From positions 150,699 through 214,698 of the forward strand of contig CADCIU010000004.1 in the NCBI GenBank assembly GCA_902801585.1: a stretch of 64,000 nt of DNA, written 5' to 3'. Below, piece after piece: positions 1 through 8,151 of the stretch (its first letter is position 1; every line of letters begins with the position of its first letter). This stretch comes from an uncultured Lachnospiraceae bacterium (GTDB taxonomy: Bacteria > Bacillota_A > Clostridia > Lachnospirales > Lachnospiraceae). The position numbers were made by a program, and so were the translations under genes. The notes under the pieces were generated by a model. That model saw only the letters and a program-made list of their open reading frames with translations, had not been told where the DNA came from and did not search any database.

Positions 1-2367
1 AATAAGACGGAGAGGATCGACCTTGACAGCAATTTCAGGAGCCGGGCTGAGGTGCTTAACAGTGTCAATGACGTCTTCGGAAGGCTGATGCGAAGCGAGA
101 TCGGCGGCGTGGAATACAGCGATGAGGTATCACTCAAACAGGGCGCCTCTTATCCGCCCGTTCAGGATCCGGAATTATACAAAACAGAACTGCTCATAGT
201 GGACGGAGGGCCGGATCCTTTGGGAAGAGAACTTCCTGAAGAAGTGGAAGTGCTCAGTGCAAGGCAGAGAGAGGCGCTTGCGGTCGCGGGCCGTATCCGG
301 GAACTGGCGGGTACGCTGCCCGTCACTGCGCAGGACGGTACAATCCGCCCCTGCCGTTACGGTGATATGGTCGTCCTGCTTCGGAGCGGTACGAATTGGA
401 ACGAAGATTTTCGCGAGGTCTTTGAAAAAGAGGGTATTCCGTATTATATAGAGTCCAAGACCGGGTATTTTTCAGCCAAAGAGATACAGACGGTTCTGGA
501 GATGATCCGGGTGCTGGACAATCCCAGACAGGATATCCCGCTTTACGGTGTTCTTAAGAGCTGTTTCGGCGGATTTTCGGAGGAAGAGATCGCCTGCATC
601 AGAGTCGGGGCGCCGGAACGAAGCTCGGATCTGTATACCTGTCTGATCAGTGCAGCGGAAACGGAGATCTGTGAAGGCGCAGACAGCACCGGGCCGGCAG
701 CGCTGCGGGACAAGTGCAGACACTTTATACGGTTCGTGAACCAGTGGCGCGATCGGGTCGTCTATCTGCAGATCTACGAACTTCTCACTGCGCTGTTTGC
801 CGAGACCGGATACGAGGAGTGGTGCAGAGCGCTCCCCGGAGGTGAGCAGAGGATCGCAAACCTTCAGATGCTCATGGCGCAGGCGAGCGCATTTGACTCC
901 ATGGGACTTCAGGGTCTGTTCGACTTTGTGCGGTACATTGACCAGATCCACCACCGCGATGTTGACTACGGTGAAGCCAATATACTGGATGAAAATGCGG
1001 ATGTCGTGCGGATCATGAGCATTCACAAGAGCAAGGGGCTGGAATTTCCCGTGACCATCGTGGCGGGTTTGGCCAAAGAGCACAGTTACAGGTCCCACGA
1101 CACCAGGGGGACCTTCATCTGTGACAGCGACTGGGGCATCGGCATGGACTCATGGAATCCGGTGACCAGGACAAAATACAGCAATATCCGCAAGGATGCC
1201 ATTGCCGATAAGATGAAGCGCGACAGCCTGGGAGAAGAACTGCGCGTCCTCTATGTCGCCATGACAAGGGCGAAGGAAAAGCTGATTCTCACGGGGTATC
1301 TGCCGAATGCCGCCAAAAAATGCGATGAATGGGAAAAGAGTCTCCCTGTCTCAATGGAGCGGGATGAGAAAATACCTGTATCTCTCATTGCGCAGTCGCA
1401 GAGCTTTTTGGAACTGATCCTGTATGCTGTCCGCGCCGGAGACGGATCGGATCACATTGCGGTCAGAACACTGAACTGTGCGGATCTTGCAGTAAAAGAG
1501 ATGATCGCCCAGTCAGGCATGGCACTGAGAAAGCAGGAACTGGAGAGTATGTCCTTTTCAGATACTGAGCCGCTGCCGGACCCGGAGACCGAAGAGAATC
1601 TGAGGACGATCTATTCAAGAAGATATGCATCCTCGAACCTGAGCGGACTGTATACCAAGACGTCCGTGTCCGAACTCAAGAAAGCCTTTCTCGAAGAAGA
1701 AGCGGGTGAGGGCGCGCACGACATGTTCCCGGAAACCTTGCCGTCGCCGATCATTCCCTCTTTTGCCGCAGTCGAAAAGGCGGGCAGCGATCTGAGGGGT
1801 TCCGAAAGCGATACCGCGGAAGGCGCAGGCCGTTTGCCCTTCACCGGGACGCAGTACGGCACGGCCATGCACAGACTGCTGGAATTGTTTGATTACAAAC
1901 GTTTTAAGGACCCTGCACTGGTAACGCCGCAGGAGTTCGACAAATGGCGTGATGAGCTGTCGGCTTCCGGCAAGATCCCGCCCGAATATGCGCGGATGCC
2001 GGCTGCAGGTATCCTTCGCTTCCTGAAAAGCGCGCTTGCCGGACGCATGGCAAAAGCGGATGCGGAGGGCCGGCTCTTCAGGGAACAGCCTTTTGTGCTT
2101 GGGATCAGGGCGGACCTCATAAATCCCGCCTTTCCGGGGGAGGAGACGATGCTCGTGCAGGGGATCATAGACGCCTGTTTCCTGGATGGAGACGAGTTTG
2201 TGCTGGTGGACTACAAGACGGACCGCGTCAGTCATGCGCAGGAGCTCCGGGACAGGTACAGGGTACAGCTGGATCTGTACGCGAGGGCACTGCATCAGAT
2301 CACCGGAAAGGCCGTGCGCGAAAAGATCATCTATGCATTGTCGCTCCATGAAATGATCGTTTTATAG
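1..2367 (+). CDS. addA: AddA, helicase-nuclease subunit (5' partial)
   Basis: C-terminal part of AddA, the helicase/nuclease subunit of the AddAB (RexAB) complex that resects DNA double-strand ends for recombination. The frame is open from base 1, giving about 788 codons of a protein usually near 1,200 residues. Visible in order: the NFRS strand that opens the second helicase half (31-42), motif V (SIHKSKGLEF, near 1018-1047), motif VI (LYVAMTRAKEKL, near 1249-1284) and a C-terminal RecB-type nuclease with the VDYKTD active-site strand (near 2206-2223). Walker A/B motifs and any addB partner lie off the left edge. The next gene has its own promoter, so this is probably the end of an operon. 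Family assignment is firm; only the missing N-terminus limits it. Confidence 0.93.
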   Translation, partial: NKTERIDLDSNFRSRAEVLNSVNDVFGRLMRSEIGGVEYSDEVSLKQGASYPPVQDPELYKTELLIVDGGPDPLGRELPEEVEVLSARQREALAVAGRIRELAGTLPVTAQDGTIRPCRYGDMVVLLRSGTNWNEDFREVFEKEGIPYYIESKTGYFSAKEIQTVLEMIRVLDNPRQDIPLYGVLKSCFGGFSEEEIACIRVGAPERSSDLYTCLISAAETEICEGADSTGPAALRDKCRHFIRFVNQWRDRVVYLQIYELLTALFAETGYEEWCRALPGGEQRIANLQMLMAQASAFDSMGLQGLFDFVRYIDQIHHRDVDYGEANILDENADVVRIMSIHKSKGLEFPVTIVAGLAKEHSYRSHDTRGTFICDSDWGIGMDSWNPVTRTKYSNIRKDAIADKMKRDSLGEELRVLYVAMTRAKEKLILTGYLPNAAKKCDEWEKSLPVSMERDEKIPVSLIAQSQSFLELILYAVRAGDGSDHIAVRTLNCADLAVKEMIAQSGMALRKQELESMSFSDTEPLPDPETEENLRTIYSRRYASSNLSGLYTKTSVSELKKAFLEEEAGEGAHDMFPETLPSPIIPSFAAVEKAGSDLRGSESDTAEGAGRLPFTGTQYGTAMHRLLELFDYKRFKDPALVTPQEFDKWRDELSASGKIPPEYARMPAAGILRFLKSALAGRMAKADAEGRLFREQPFVLGIRADLINPAFPGEETMLVQGIIDACFLDGDEFVLVDYKTDRVSHAQELRDRYRVQLDLYARALHQITGKAVREKIIYALSLHEMIVL

Positions 2368-2434
2368 GCGGCACAGATGAATCATGCATTTTTTACTTTT
2401 TTTTCACTAATATGCGGACAAAAACCTTCTGTTT

Positions 2435-2466
2435 TTGTGGAAAATGAACATCTGCGATGATATAAT
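2435..2466 (+). promoter_or_regulatory. Extended -10 promoter for the acyl-CoA dehydrogenase
   Basis: A perfect TATAAT at 2461-2466 is preceded by TG at 2458-2459, forming an extended -10 (TGnTATAAT). The best -35-like hexamer, TTGTGG at 2435-2440, sits 20 bp away, longer than ideal, so the extended -10 probably does most of the work. The expected start, near 2473, leads straight into the hairpin at 2475-2504. Confidence 0.7.
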
Positions 2467-2474
2467 AATGATAA

Positions 2475-2504
2475 TTAGATGAAAAATGAACAGCGTTCAT
2501 CTAA
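2475..2504 (+). promoter_or_regulatory. 5' UTR stem-loop of acyl-CoA dehydrogenase mRNA
   Basis: Perfect 9-bp inverted repeat: TTAGATGAA (2475-2483) pairs with TTCATCTAA (2496-2504) around a 12-nt loop. It starts within a few bases of the predicted transcription start and has no T-run after it, so it is not a terminator. Inferred role: a 5'-end stabilising hairpin on an abundant mRNA. A shorter alternative hairpin (ATGAAC/GTTCAT) can form inside it. Confidence 0.5.
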
Positions 2505-2540
2505 AATGCTACTTGTAGCTCAATATCAAAGGAGGTTGCA

Positions 2541-3680
2541 ATGAACTTTTTTAACGACGAAATTCATCAGGATATGGTGAACATGTACCGTGACTTCGCA
2601 CAGGGAGTCTGCGCACCGATCGCAGCTGAGATCGATGAGGAAGAAAAATTCCCTTTTGAGACATTTAAGCAGGCTGCTGAGATGGGTCTCATGGGAATTC
2701 CTTTCCCGGAAGAGTACGGCGGAGCAGGCATGGACGAGCTGTCCTATGCACAGTGCATCGAGGAAGTTTCCAAAGTCTGTGCTTCCACAGGCGTTGGCAT
2801 TTCCGCTCATACATCCCTTTGCTGCTGGCCGATCTATAAGTTCGGTACAGAAGAGCAGAAGCAGAAATATCTTCCTTCCCTTCTTTCCGGTGAGAAGCTG
2901 GGCGCTTTCGGTCTGACCGAGCCCAATGCAGGTACAGATGCAGCAGGCCAGAAGACTGTTTTCGAGGATAAGGGCGACTACTATCTGGTCAACGGCTCCA
3001 AGATCTTCATCACGAATGCAGGCGTTGCAGATGTTTTTGTTATCTTCGGTATGACAGATAAGTCTCTCGGCAACAAGGGCATCACCGCTCTGATCATGGA
3101 AAAGGGCATGGAAGGCTTCAGCGTCGGTTCCCATGAGAAGAAGATGGGTATCCGCGGATCCAACACATGTGAGCTCGTATTCGAGAATGTCAAGGTTCCG
3201 AAGGAGAATCTGCTGGGCGAAGTCAACAAGGGATTCAGAATTGCTATGATGACCCTTGACGGCGGAAGAATCGGTATCGCTGCTCAGGCACTCGGAATTG
3301 CTGAGGGCGCTCTTGATGTCACTGTTGAGTATGTGAAGCAGAGAGTTCAGTTCGGCCGTCCGATCGCTAAGTTCCAGAACACGCAGTTCGAGCTTGCGAA
3401 GATGAAAGCGAACACCGAGGCAGCAAGACTTCTGGTCTATCAGGCAGCAAATGCTGTGGATCAGGGACTTCCTTACACACTCCTTGCTGCAGAGGCTAAG
3501 CTCGTAGCAGCAGCAAATGCTTCTGACGTTACCCGCAGATGCCTGCAGCTGTTCGGCGGCTACGGCTACACACGTGAGTATCCCATCGAGCGCATGATGA
3601 GAGATGCGAAGATCACTGAGATCTATGAGGGAACCAGTGAAGTCCAGATGATGGTCATCGGCGGCGCTATGCTTCGCTGA
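2541..3680 (+). CDS. Short-chain acyl-CoA dehydrogenase (butyryl-CoA dehydrogenase-like)
   Basis: FAD-dependent acyl-CoA dehydrogenase, 379 residues, the usual length. It interconverts a short-chain acyl-CoA and its 2-enoyl-CoA, passing electrons to an electron-transfer flavoprotein. Seen: the GLTEPNAGTDA signature, the FITNAG stretch, and the C-terminal YEGTSEVQ motif whose Glu (about E363) is the catalytic base position of the butyryl-CoA class. Start fixed by AAAGGAGG just upstream. In butyrate producers bcd normally travels with thl, crt, hbd and etfBA; none is present here, and the gene is a monocistron between its own promoter and a terminator. GCT/GCA-rich codon use and a strong leader suggest high expression. 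The substrate could also be a branched-chain acyl-CoA. Confidence 0.9.
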   Translation: MNFFNDEIHQDMVNMYRDFAQGVCAPIAAEIDEEEKFPFETFKQAAEMGLMGIPFPEEYGGAGMDELSYAQCIEEVSKVCASTGVGISAHTSLCCWPIYKFGTEEQKQKYLPSLLSGEKLGAFGLTEPNAGTDAAGQKTVFEDKGDYYLVNGSKIFITNAGVADVFVIFGMTDKSLGNKGITALIMEKGMEGFSVGSHEKKMGIRGSNTCELVFENVKVPKENLLGEVNKGFRIAMMTLDGGRIGIAAQALGIAEGALDVTVEYVKQRVQFGRPIAKFQNTQFELAKMKANTEAARLLVYQAANAVDQGLPYTLLAAEAKLVAAANASDVTRRCLQLFGGYGYTREYPIERMMRDAKITEIYEGTSEVQMMVIGGAMLR

Positions 3681-3725
3681 TCCGTCTGTCTGAATGACGT
3701 AAGAGATCATTGTAAACTGCAGGAG

Positions 3726-3756
3726 AGCCCGGCGCCGGAAAGCGCCGGGCTTTCTT
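3726..3756 (+). terminator. Rho-independent terminator after acyl-CoA dehydrogenase
   Basis: 10-bp GC-rich stem AGCCCGGCGC (3726-3735) / GCGCCGGGCT (3742-3751), 6-nt loop, followed by a T-rich run (TTCTTT). Confidence 0.9.
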
Positions 3757-3823
3757 TATCCGCTGCGGATCGGAACGCGGTTTTCATGAGAGAATACTCT
3801 GGAGAGAATGGGATGGTGCGGCC

Positions 3824-4627
3824 ATGAAACGCAGTCGTTCGGAATCTTTTTTTTATGCCGTAAAACCTTTTTTGATCTATATGATCCTGTTCACAGCGAT
3901 CCGTTCTGCGCTGGGCATGCTTGCGGAATCCGCACTTACTGCGGCACCGGACGATCTTGTGCTCCTGTATACGGAGTGGAAGGACGCCGTCGATCTTCTT
4001 ACCTTGAGTGTATCGGCGGTCTGTGCGGTGATCCCGGTGATCCGGGAGGGACGGAGGGATATTCTGATCTTTAGGCACAGGCAGGACCGGTCTTGGATTA
4101 CAGGGAGAAGAGACAGCAATATGCTGATCGCGCTTCTTATGATCGGTACGGTCTCCCTTTGTGCGCTGATCAATATCCTCATGATCGGCAGTACCGGATC
4201 CGAAATACCGATGAATCCCGCGTGTGTGCCGCTGGCCGCTGCCGTCTATGGTCTTTTGACTCCGTTTACCGAAGAAGTCGTCTGCAGAGGGGTCATGTGG
4301 TACCGTCTGCGCTGCGGATTTGCCTCTCTTTGGGCAGCCGTGATCTCATCGGCGCTGTTCGGCGCGTCGCATGGCAATTGGAGGCAGGGTATATACGGCT
4401 TTGTCATGGGAATGGTTTTTTCTTTGGCGTATGAGCTCACAAGGCAGTTTGAAGTGCCGTTCCTGCTTCACTGCACCTGCAATCTCCTGGTTCTGGCCGC
4501 CGTAACGTTCGGATGGACGGATGTCCTGAAAAGTCCGCAGTGGATCCTGTTTTTTGCCGCTGCAGCTGCGGTGTGCTTTGCTTATTGGGCCAAAAGACTG
4601 AAGGAGACGGATTTCAGGTTTTTGTAA
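3824..4627 (+). CDS. CPBP-family intramembrane metalloprotease (CAAX-like)
   Basis: Predicted integral membrane protein of 267 residues with several hydrophobic segments. It carries the CPBP/Abi signature: E150-E151-x-x-x-R155 (TEEVVCRG) and a downstream membrane His in FGASHGN (about H183), the residues thought to bind the catalytic metal. Family members are prenyl-protease-like enzymes, some acting in bacteriocin immunity or surface-protein maturation; the substrate here is unknown. It stands alone between two strong terminator/promoter pairs, so neighbours give no hint. The ribosome binding site before this ATG is weak (GGATGG). Confidence 0.85.
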   Translation: MKRSRSESFFYAVKPFLIYMILFTAIRSALGMLAESALTAAPDDLVLLYTEWKDAVDLLTLSVSAVCAVIPVIREGRRDILIFRHRQDRSWITGRRDSNMLIALLMIGTVSLCALINILMIGSTGSEIPMNPACVPLAAAVYGLLTPFTEEVVCRGVMWYRLRCGFASLWAAVISSALFGASHGNWRQGIYGFVMGMVFSLAYELTRQFEVPFLLHCTCNLLVLAAVTFGWTDVLKSPQWILFFAAAAAVCFAYWAKRLKETDFRFL

Positions 4628-4672
4628 ATAAAGATATGCCTGTAAACTTGAGGTGTGATTTACAAATTCGTC

Positions 4673-4701
4673 TTGCACAGCGATCATGGCCGTGATATAA
4701 T
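4673..4701 (+). promoter_or_regulatory. rpmE promoter
   Basis: TTGCAC (4673-4678), 17-bp spacer, TATAAT (4696-4701), with TG one base before the -10. Near-consensus sigma-A promoter; predicted start near 4708. Confidence 0.9.
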
Positions 4702-4708
4702 CATAAAG

Positions 4709-4790
4709 CTGTCTGTGTACAGACGGAAAATACTATCATTATCATCATACAGAGCACCGTTACTCCTGCGGCGTCATCGCCCGGGTGCTC
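4709..4790 (+). promoter_or_regulatory. Structured leader of rpmE (candidate L31 autoregulatory element)
   Basis: The roughly 100-nt leader has two paired elements: a 5'-terminal hairpin (GTCTG 4711-4715 / CAGAC 4720-4724) and a 7-bp long-range pair GAGCACC (4752-4758) / GGTGCTC (4784-4790) that ends just before the AAGGAGG site. Ribosomal-protein leaders bound by L31 are known in several phyla, including Firmicutes; whether this fits such a consensus was not tested. Structure seen, function inferred. Confidence 0.45.
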
Positions 4791-4808
4791 AGGTAAGGAG
4801 GAATTATC

Positions 4809-5012
4809 ATGAAAGCATCTATTCAGCCTAAGTATTATCAGGCTACCGTGACCTGCAACTGCGGCAACACATTCGTCACCGGATCCACAAAGCCTGAGAT
4901 CCACGTCGAAGTCTGCTCCAAGTGCCACTCTTTCTACACCGGCACACAGAAGACTGCTGCTGCTAAGGGACGTATCGATAAGTTCAACAAGAAATACGGC
5001 TACAGCAAGTAA
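4809..5012 (+). CDS. rpmE: 50S ribosomal protein L31, zinc-binding type
   Basis: 67-residue ribosomal protein bL31, part of the large subunit near the central protuberance and subunit bridge. All four zinc-ligand cysteines are present (C16, C18, C36, C39), so this is the zinc-containing form rather than the Cys-less paralog made under zinc starvation. Start set by AAGGAGGAATTATC before the ATG. Own near-consensus promoter, own structured leader, own terminator: a monocistronic unit whose level is probably set through the leader. Confidence 0.97.
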   Translation: MKASIQPKYYQATVTCNCGNTFVTGSTKPEIHVEVCSKCHSFYTGTQKTAAAKGRIDKFNKKYGYSK

Positions 5013-5031
5013 TAAAATGCGGTTAGAAGAA

Positions 5032-5067
5032 AGACAAGGCGGATCCGTTCTGCCTTGTTTTCTTTTT
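5032..5067 (+). terminator. Terminator after rpmE
   Basis: ACAAGGC (5034-5040) pairs with GCCTTGT (5052-5058), followed by TTTTCTTTTT. It lies in the gap before the DUF1385 gene and shows that the ATG at 5017 cannot be that gene's start. Confidence 0.85.
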
Positions 5068-5085
5068 GTAATCAGGAGGAATGAA

Positions 5086-6030
5086 TTGAGTGAAGAAGTA
5101 ATCAGATCAAAGCAGCAGTGCTCCGGCATAGGAGGGCAGGCGGTCTTAGAAGGCGTCATGATGAAGAACAAGGACGACTACGCCGTTGCCGTAAGGAAGG
5201 AAGACGGCACTATTGTGATCAAAAAGGAGAAGTACAAGGGGATCCTGTCCGATACACCCGTGCGCAGCATCCCGATCATTCGCGGCTTTTTTGTCCTGGT
5301 CGATTCCCTTGTGCTCGGACTCAGAGTCACAGATTATTCAGCGTCTATGTATGACCCCGAAGAGACCCCGGATCCCGAATCGCCCAAGGAGAAGCTGATC
5401 ACCGGCCTTGTCCTTGCAGGGTCCGCAGTGATCGCGGCAGCACTTTTTATCCTGCTCCCTTACGGCATTGCTTCTTTTTTGAGCACACGTCTTGACCATC
5501 CGGGCATGCTCGTATGGATCGAGGGCATTCTGCGTCTTACGATCTTTTTGATCTATATCCGCGCCATCACGGCGATGAAGGATATACGGAGACTGTATCA
5601 GTACCACGGTGCTGAGCACAAGTGTATCAACTGCCTGGAGAGCGGACTGCCTCTGAATGTGGAAAATGTCAGAAAGAGTACCAGGCTGCACAAGCGCTGC
5701 GGCAGCAGTTTTACGATGTTTGTCATGCTGGTCAGCATCATCATGTTCTTTTTTATCCGCACCGACAGCCATGTGATGCGGATCTTACTCAGGATCCTTT
5801 TGATTCCTGTGATTTCCGGGGTCTCCTACGAGATCATCCGGCTCGCCGGCACTTCGAACAACCCGGTGGTCAATCTCATTTCCAAACCGGGACTGTGGAT
5901 GCAGCTGATGACGACAGGGGAACCGGACGACGAGATGATCAAGGTCGGAATGGCATCTGTGGATGCGGTATTCGATTGGAAGAACTATCTTGTACAGGAA
6001 TTCGGATATACTGCCGAGAGTCTTGAGTAA
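5086..6030 (+). CDS. DUF1385 membrane protein (YqhQ-like)
   Basis: 314-residue multi-pass membrane protein of the DUF1385 family; function unknown. The N-terminal family signature GIGGQAVLEGVMMKN and the AVAVRK stretch are clear. Several hydrophobic segments follow, then a soluble motif YHGAEHKCINCLESG and a C-terminal membrane region. I choose the TTG at 5086 because AGGAGGA (5074-5080) is correctly spaced; the in-frame ATG at 5017 lies in the rpmE terminator. The gene is 18 bp upstream of prmC and continues into prfA, an order common in Lachnospiraceae, but no functional link to release factors is established. Confidence 0.88.
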   Translation: MSEEVIRSKQQCSGIGGQAVLEGVMMKNKDDYAVAVRKEDGTIVIKKEKYKGILSDTPVRSIPIIRGFFVLVDSLVLGLRVTDYSASMYDPEETPDPESPKEKLITGLVLAGSAVIAAALFILLPYGIASFLSTRLDHPGMLVWIEGILRLTIFLIYIRAITAMKDIRRLYQYHGAEHKCINCLESGLPLNVENVRKSTRLHKRCGSSFTMFVMLVSIIMFFFIRTDSHVMRILLRILLIPVISGVSYEIIRLAGTSNNPVVNLISKPGLWMQLMTTGEPDDEMIKVGMASVDAVFDWKNYLVQEFGYTAESLE

Positions 6031-6048
6031 CAAAAGCGGAGGGATCCG

Positions 6049-6933
6049 ATGGATTTGGAAAATCTTGTGGCGGATATGCCTTACAGGGCGCTGTATGAAG
6101 AGGGGACCCGGATCCTGATGGGTGATCCGGACGCTTTCAGGGAGGCTTCGCTCGATGCGAGGCTCCTTCTTGAATATGTCTGCGAAAGCGGTATCAATAC
6201 ACTGCTCATGGAGCCGGACCGGCCGGTTTCCGCAGAAGAGGCCGGGAAGTACAAAGAACTCATCATGCGCAGGAAAAACAGAGAACCCCTTGCCTATATT
6301 GTCGGAAACACAGACTTTATGGGTCTGACTTTTGAAGTGAACCGCGACGTGCTGATTCCCGAACAGGATACGGAAAATCTTGTCGAGGAGATCATGAAGG
6401 ATGTCTGCAGCGGAGACAGGATCCTTGATCTTTGTACCGGGAGCGGCTGTATTCTTCTGAGTCTTTTGCACTACTCCCGGGATACGAGCGGAATCGGAAC
6501 GGATCTGTCACCGAAAGCGCTGCGAACTGCCGAGAGGAACGCGCAGAAGCTGGGCCTTTCCGGGAGAGCCGAGTGGAGGCAGGGAGATCTCTTCGACGCA
6601 TTGGGACCGCAGCTGCCGTTTGACGTGATCGTCTCCAATCCCCCCTATATCCGGTCGGATGTCATCCGGGAGCTTGCCCCCGAGGTGAAGGATCATGAAC
6701 CTCTCATGGCACTGGACGGCGGGGAAGACGGACTCTCGTTCTACAAAAAGATCGTGCCGGGAGCAGTTTCCCGTCTTGTGACGGGCGGCATTCTGTATCT
6801 GGAGATCGGCTACGATCAGGGAAAAGCAGTAGCTGACCTCATGAAAGAAGCCGGATACTACGACGTACGGGTCATTAAAGATTACGGCGGGAACGACCGC
6901 ATTGTCAGGGGGATCCGGAGCGTTCATCAGTAA
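6049..6933 (+). CDS. prmC: PrmC, release-factor glutamine methyltransferase
   Basis: 294-residue SAM-dependent methyltransferase that N5-methylates the Gln of the GGQ loop in RF1 and RF2. An N-terminal helical substrate-binding domain is followed by the Rossmann domain with motif [10 protein letters not shown] (about 126-134) and the diagnostic NPPY (about N197-Y200) that binds the substrate amide. Length is normal. It lies directly upstream of prfA, whose product is its substrate; the RF1 start is only 16 bp beyond the prmC stop, so the two are probably co-translated. Confidence 0.96.
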   Translation: MDLENLVADMPYRALYEEGTRILMGDPDAFREASLDARLLLEYVCESGINTLLMEPDRPVSAEEAGKYKELIMRRKNREPLAYIVGNTDFMGLTFEVNRDVLIPEQDTENLVEEIMKDVCSGDRILDLCTGSGCILLSLLHYSRDTSGIGTDLSPKALRTAERNAQKLGLSGRAEWRQGDLFDALGPQLPFDVIVSNPPYIRSDVIRELAPEVKDHEPLMALDGGEDGLSFYKKIVPGAVSRLVTGGILYLEIGYDQGKAVADLMKEAGYYDVRVIKDYGGNDRIVRGIRSVHQ

Positions 6934-6949
6934 TAATACGGAGATGTAT

Positions 6950-8029
6950 ATGTTTGACAAGCTTGACAGCGTGATGCTGCATTATGAAGATATCCAGCGG
7001 GAATTGGCAAGTCCCGACATTGCCTCGAATCAGTCGAGGTTCAGGAAACTGATGAAAGAACAGAGCGACCTCGCTCCCATTGTCGAGGCATACGGTGCCT
7101 ACAGAGACTGCCGCCGCTCGGCAGAGGAATCCCTGCAGATGCTGGAAGAGGAGAGCGATGAGGAGATGAGGGAGCTCGCCAAAGAAGAACTCGCCATCTC
7201 AAAGAAGAGGGAAGAGGAACTGGAAGAAAAGATCCGCATCCTTCTGATCCCCAAGGATCCCAACGATGATAAGAACGTCATTGTGGAGATCCGTGCCGGT
7301 GCAGGCGGCGATGAAGCCGCGCTGTTCGCGGCCGAGATCTATAGAATGTATGTTCACTATGCGGAGGGGCGCGGCTGGCGGTCGGAGCTTCTGGAGTATG
7401 AGGAGATCGGGATCGGCGGCATGAAGTCCGTCAGCTTTATGATCAAGGGGCAGGGCGCATACTCCCGCATGAAATATGAGAGCGGAGTGCACAGAGTGCA
7501 GCGCGTTCCCGCCACAGAATCAGGCGGAAGGATCCATACCTCGACGGTCACTGTAGCGGTGATGCCCGAGGCCGATGAGGACATCGTCATTGACATTCCG
7601 GAGAAAGATGTCCGGATCGATGTCATGCGCGCTTCCGGCAACGGCGGACAGTGCGTCAACACCACAGACTCTGCCGTGAGACTGACGCATTATCCCACCG
7701 GAATCGTGATCTACAGCCAGACGGAGAAATCCCAGCTGCAGAATAAAGCAAAAGCCTGGGCGCTTCTGCGCTCCAAGCTCTATGATCTCGAGATGCAGAA
7801 AAGGCATGACGAGGAGGCGGACCTGCGCAGAAGCCAGATCGGTACAGGCGACCGCTCGGAAAAGATCCGCACTTACAACTTCCCGCAGGGACGTGTGACA
7901 GACCACAGGATCAAGCTCACTCTTTACAGGATCGACTCGATCTTAAACGGCGACCTGGACGAGATCCTGGACAGTCTGACAGCGGCCGACCAGGCTGCGA
8001 AACTGCTCAAAATGAACGAGTCGCTTTGA
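6950..8029 (+). CDS. prfA: Peptide chain release factor 1
   Basis: RF1, 359 residues; recognises UAA/UAG in the ribosomal A site and triggers peptide release. Codon-recognition tripeptide P187-A-T and catalytic GGQ (232-234) are present at the expected positions. I start at ATG 6950 (MFDKLDSV...), 6 bp after CGGAG; another in-frame ATG lies at 6944, and longer versions would run into prmC. The residue after GGQ is Cys (GGQCVN) where most bacteria have His. Last gene of the DUF1385-prmC-prfA run. Confidence 0.96.
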   Translation: MFDKLDSVMLHYEDIQRELASPDIASNQSRFRKLMKEQSDLAPIVEAYGAYRDCRRSAEESLQMLEEESDEEMRELAKEELAISKKREEELEEKIRILLIPKDPNDDKNVIVEIRAGAGGDEAALFAAEIYRMYVHYAEGRGWRSELLEYEEIGIGGMKSVSFMIKGQGAYSRMKYESGVHRVQRVPATESGGRIHTSTVTVAVMPEADEDIVIDIPEKDVRIDVMRASGNGGQCVNTTDSAVRLTHYPTGIVIYSQTEKSQLQNKAKAWALLRSKLYDLEMQKRHDEEADLRRSQIGTGDRSEKIRTYNFPQGRVTDHRIKLTLYRIDSILNGDLDEILDSLTAADQAAKLLKMNESL

Positions 8030-8037
8030 GCGACAAA

Positions 8038-8105
8038 TTGTCAATCTCTCATCAAATAGTGGTATAATGCTTACAGGTCCGTGTTCACGATAATTTGTCG
8101 GACCT
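8038..8105 (+). promoter_or_regulatory. Promoter and leader hairpin for ppx-ppk
   Basis: TATAAT at 8063-8068 with an upstream TG (extended -10) and TTGTCA at 8038-8043 (19-bp spacer, long). The leader then holds AGGTCCG (8075-8081) pairing with CGGACCT (8099-8105). A second inverted repeat, CGACAAATT (8031-8039) / AATTTGTCG (8092-8100), flanks the promoter. Neither stem is followed by a T-run. Confidence 0.6.
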
Positions 8106-8151
8106 TAAGGCAAATCAATCATCAGTATGGCAATTGTGAGGGTGATGAACC

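Noticed and set aside
2526..3710. 394-codon open frame on the - strand opposite the acyl-CoA dehydrogenase
   Set aside because: Exact mirror of a highly biased gene; no ribosome binding site and no recognisable domain, while the + strand protein is unmistakable.
5017..5085. Longer start (ATG 5017) for the DUF1385 gene
   Set aside because: It lies inside the rpmE terminator stem and lacks a ribosome binding site; TTG 5086 has AGGAGGA at proper spacing.
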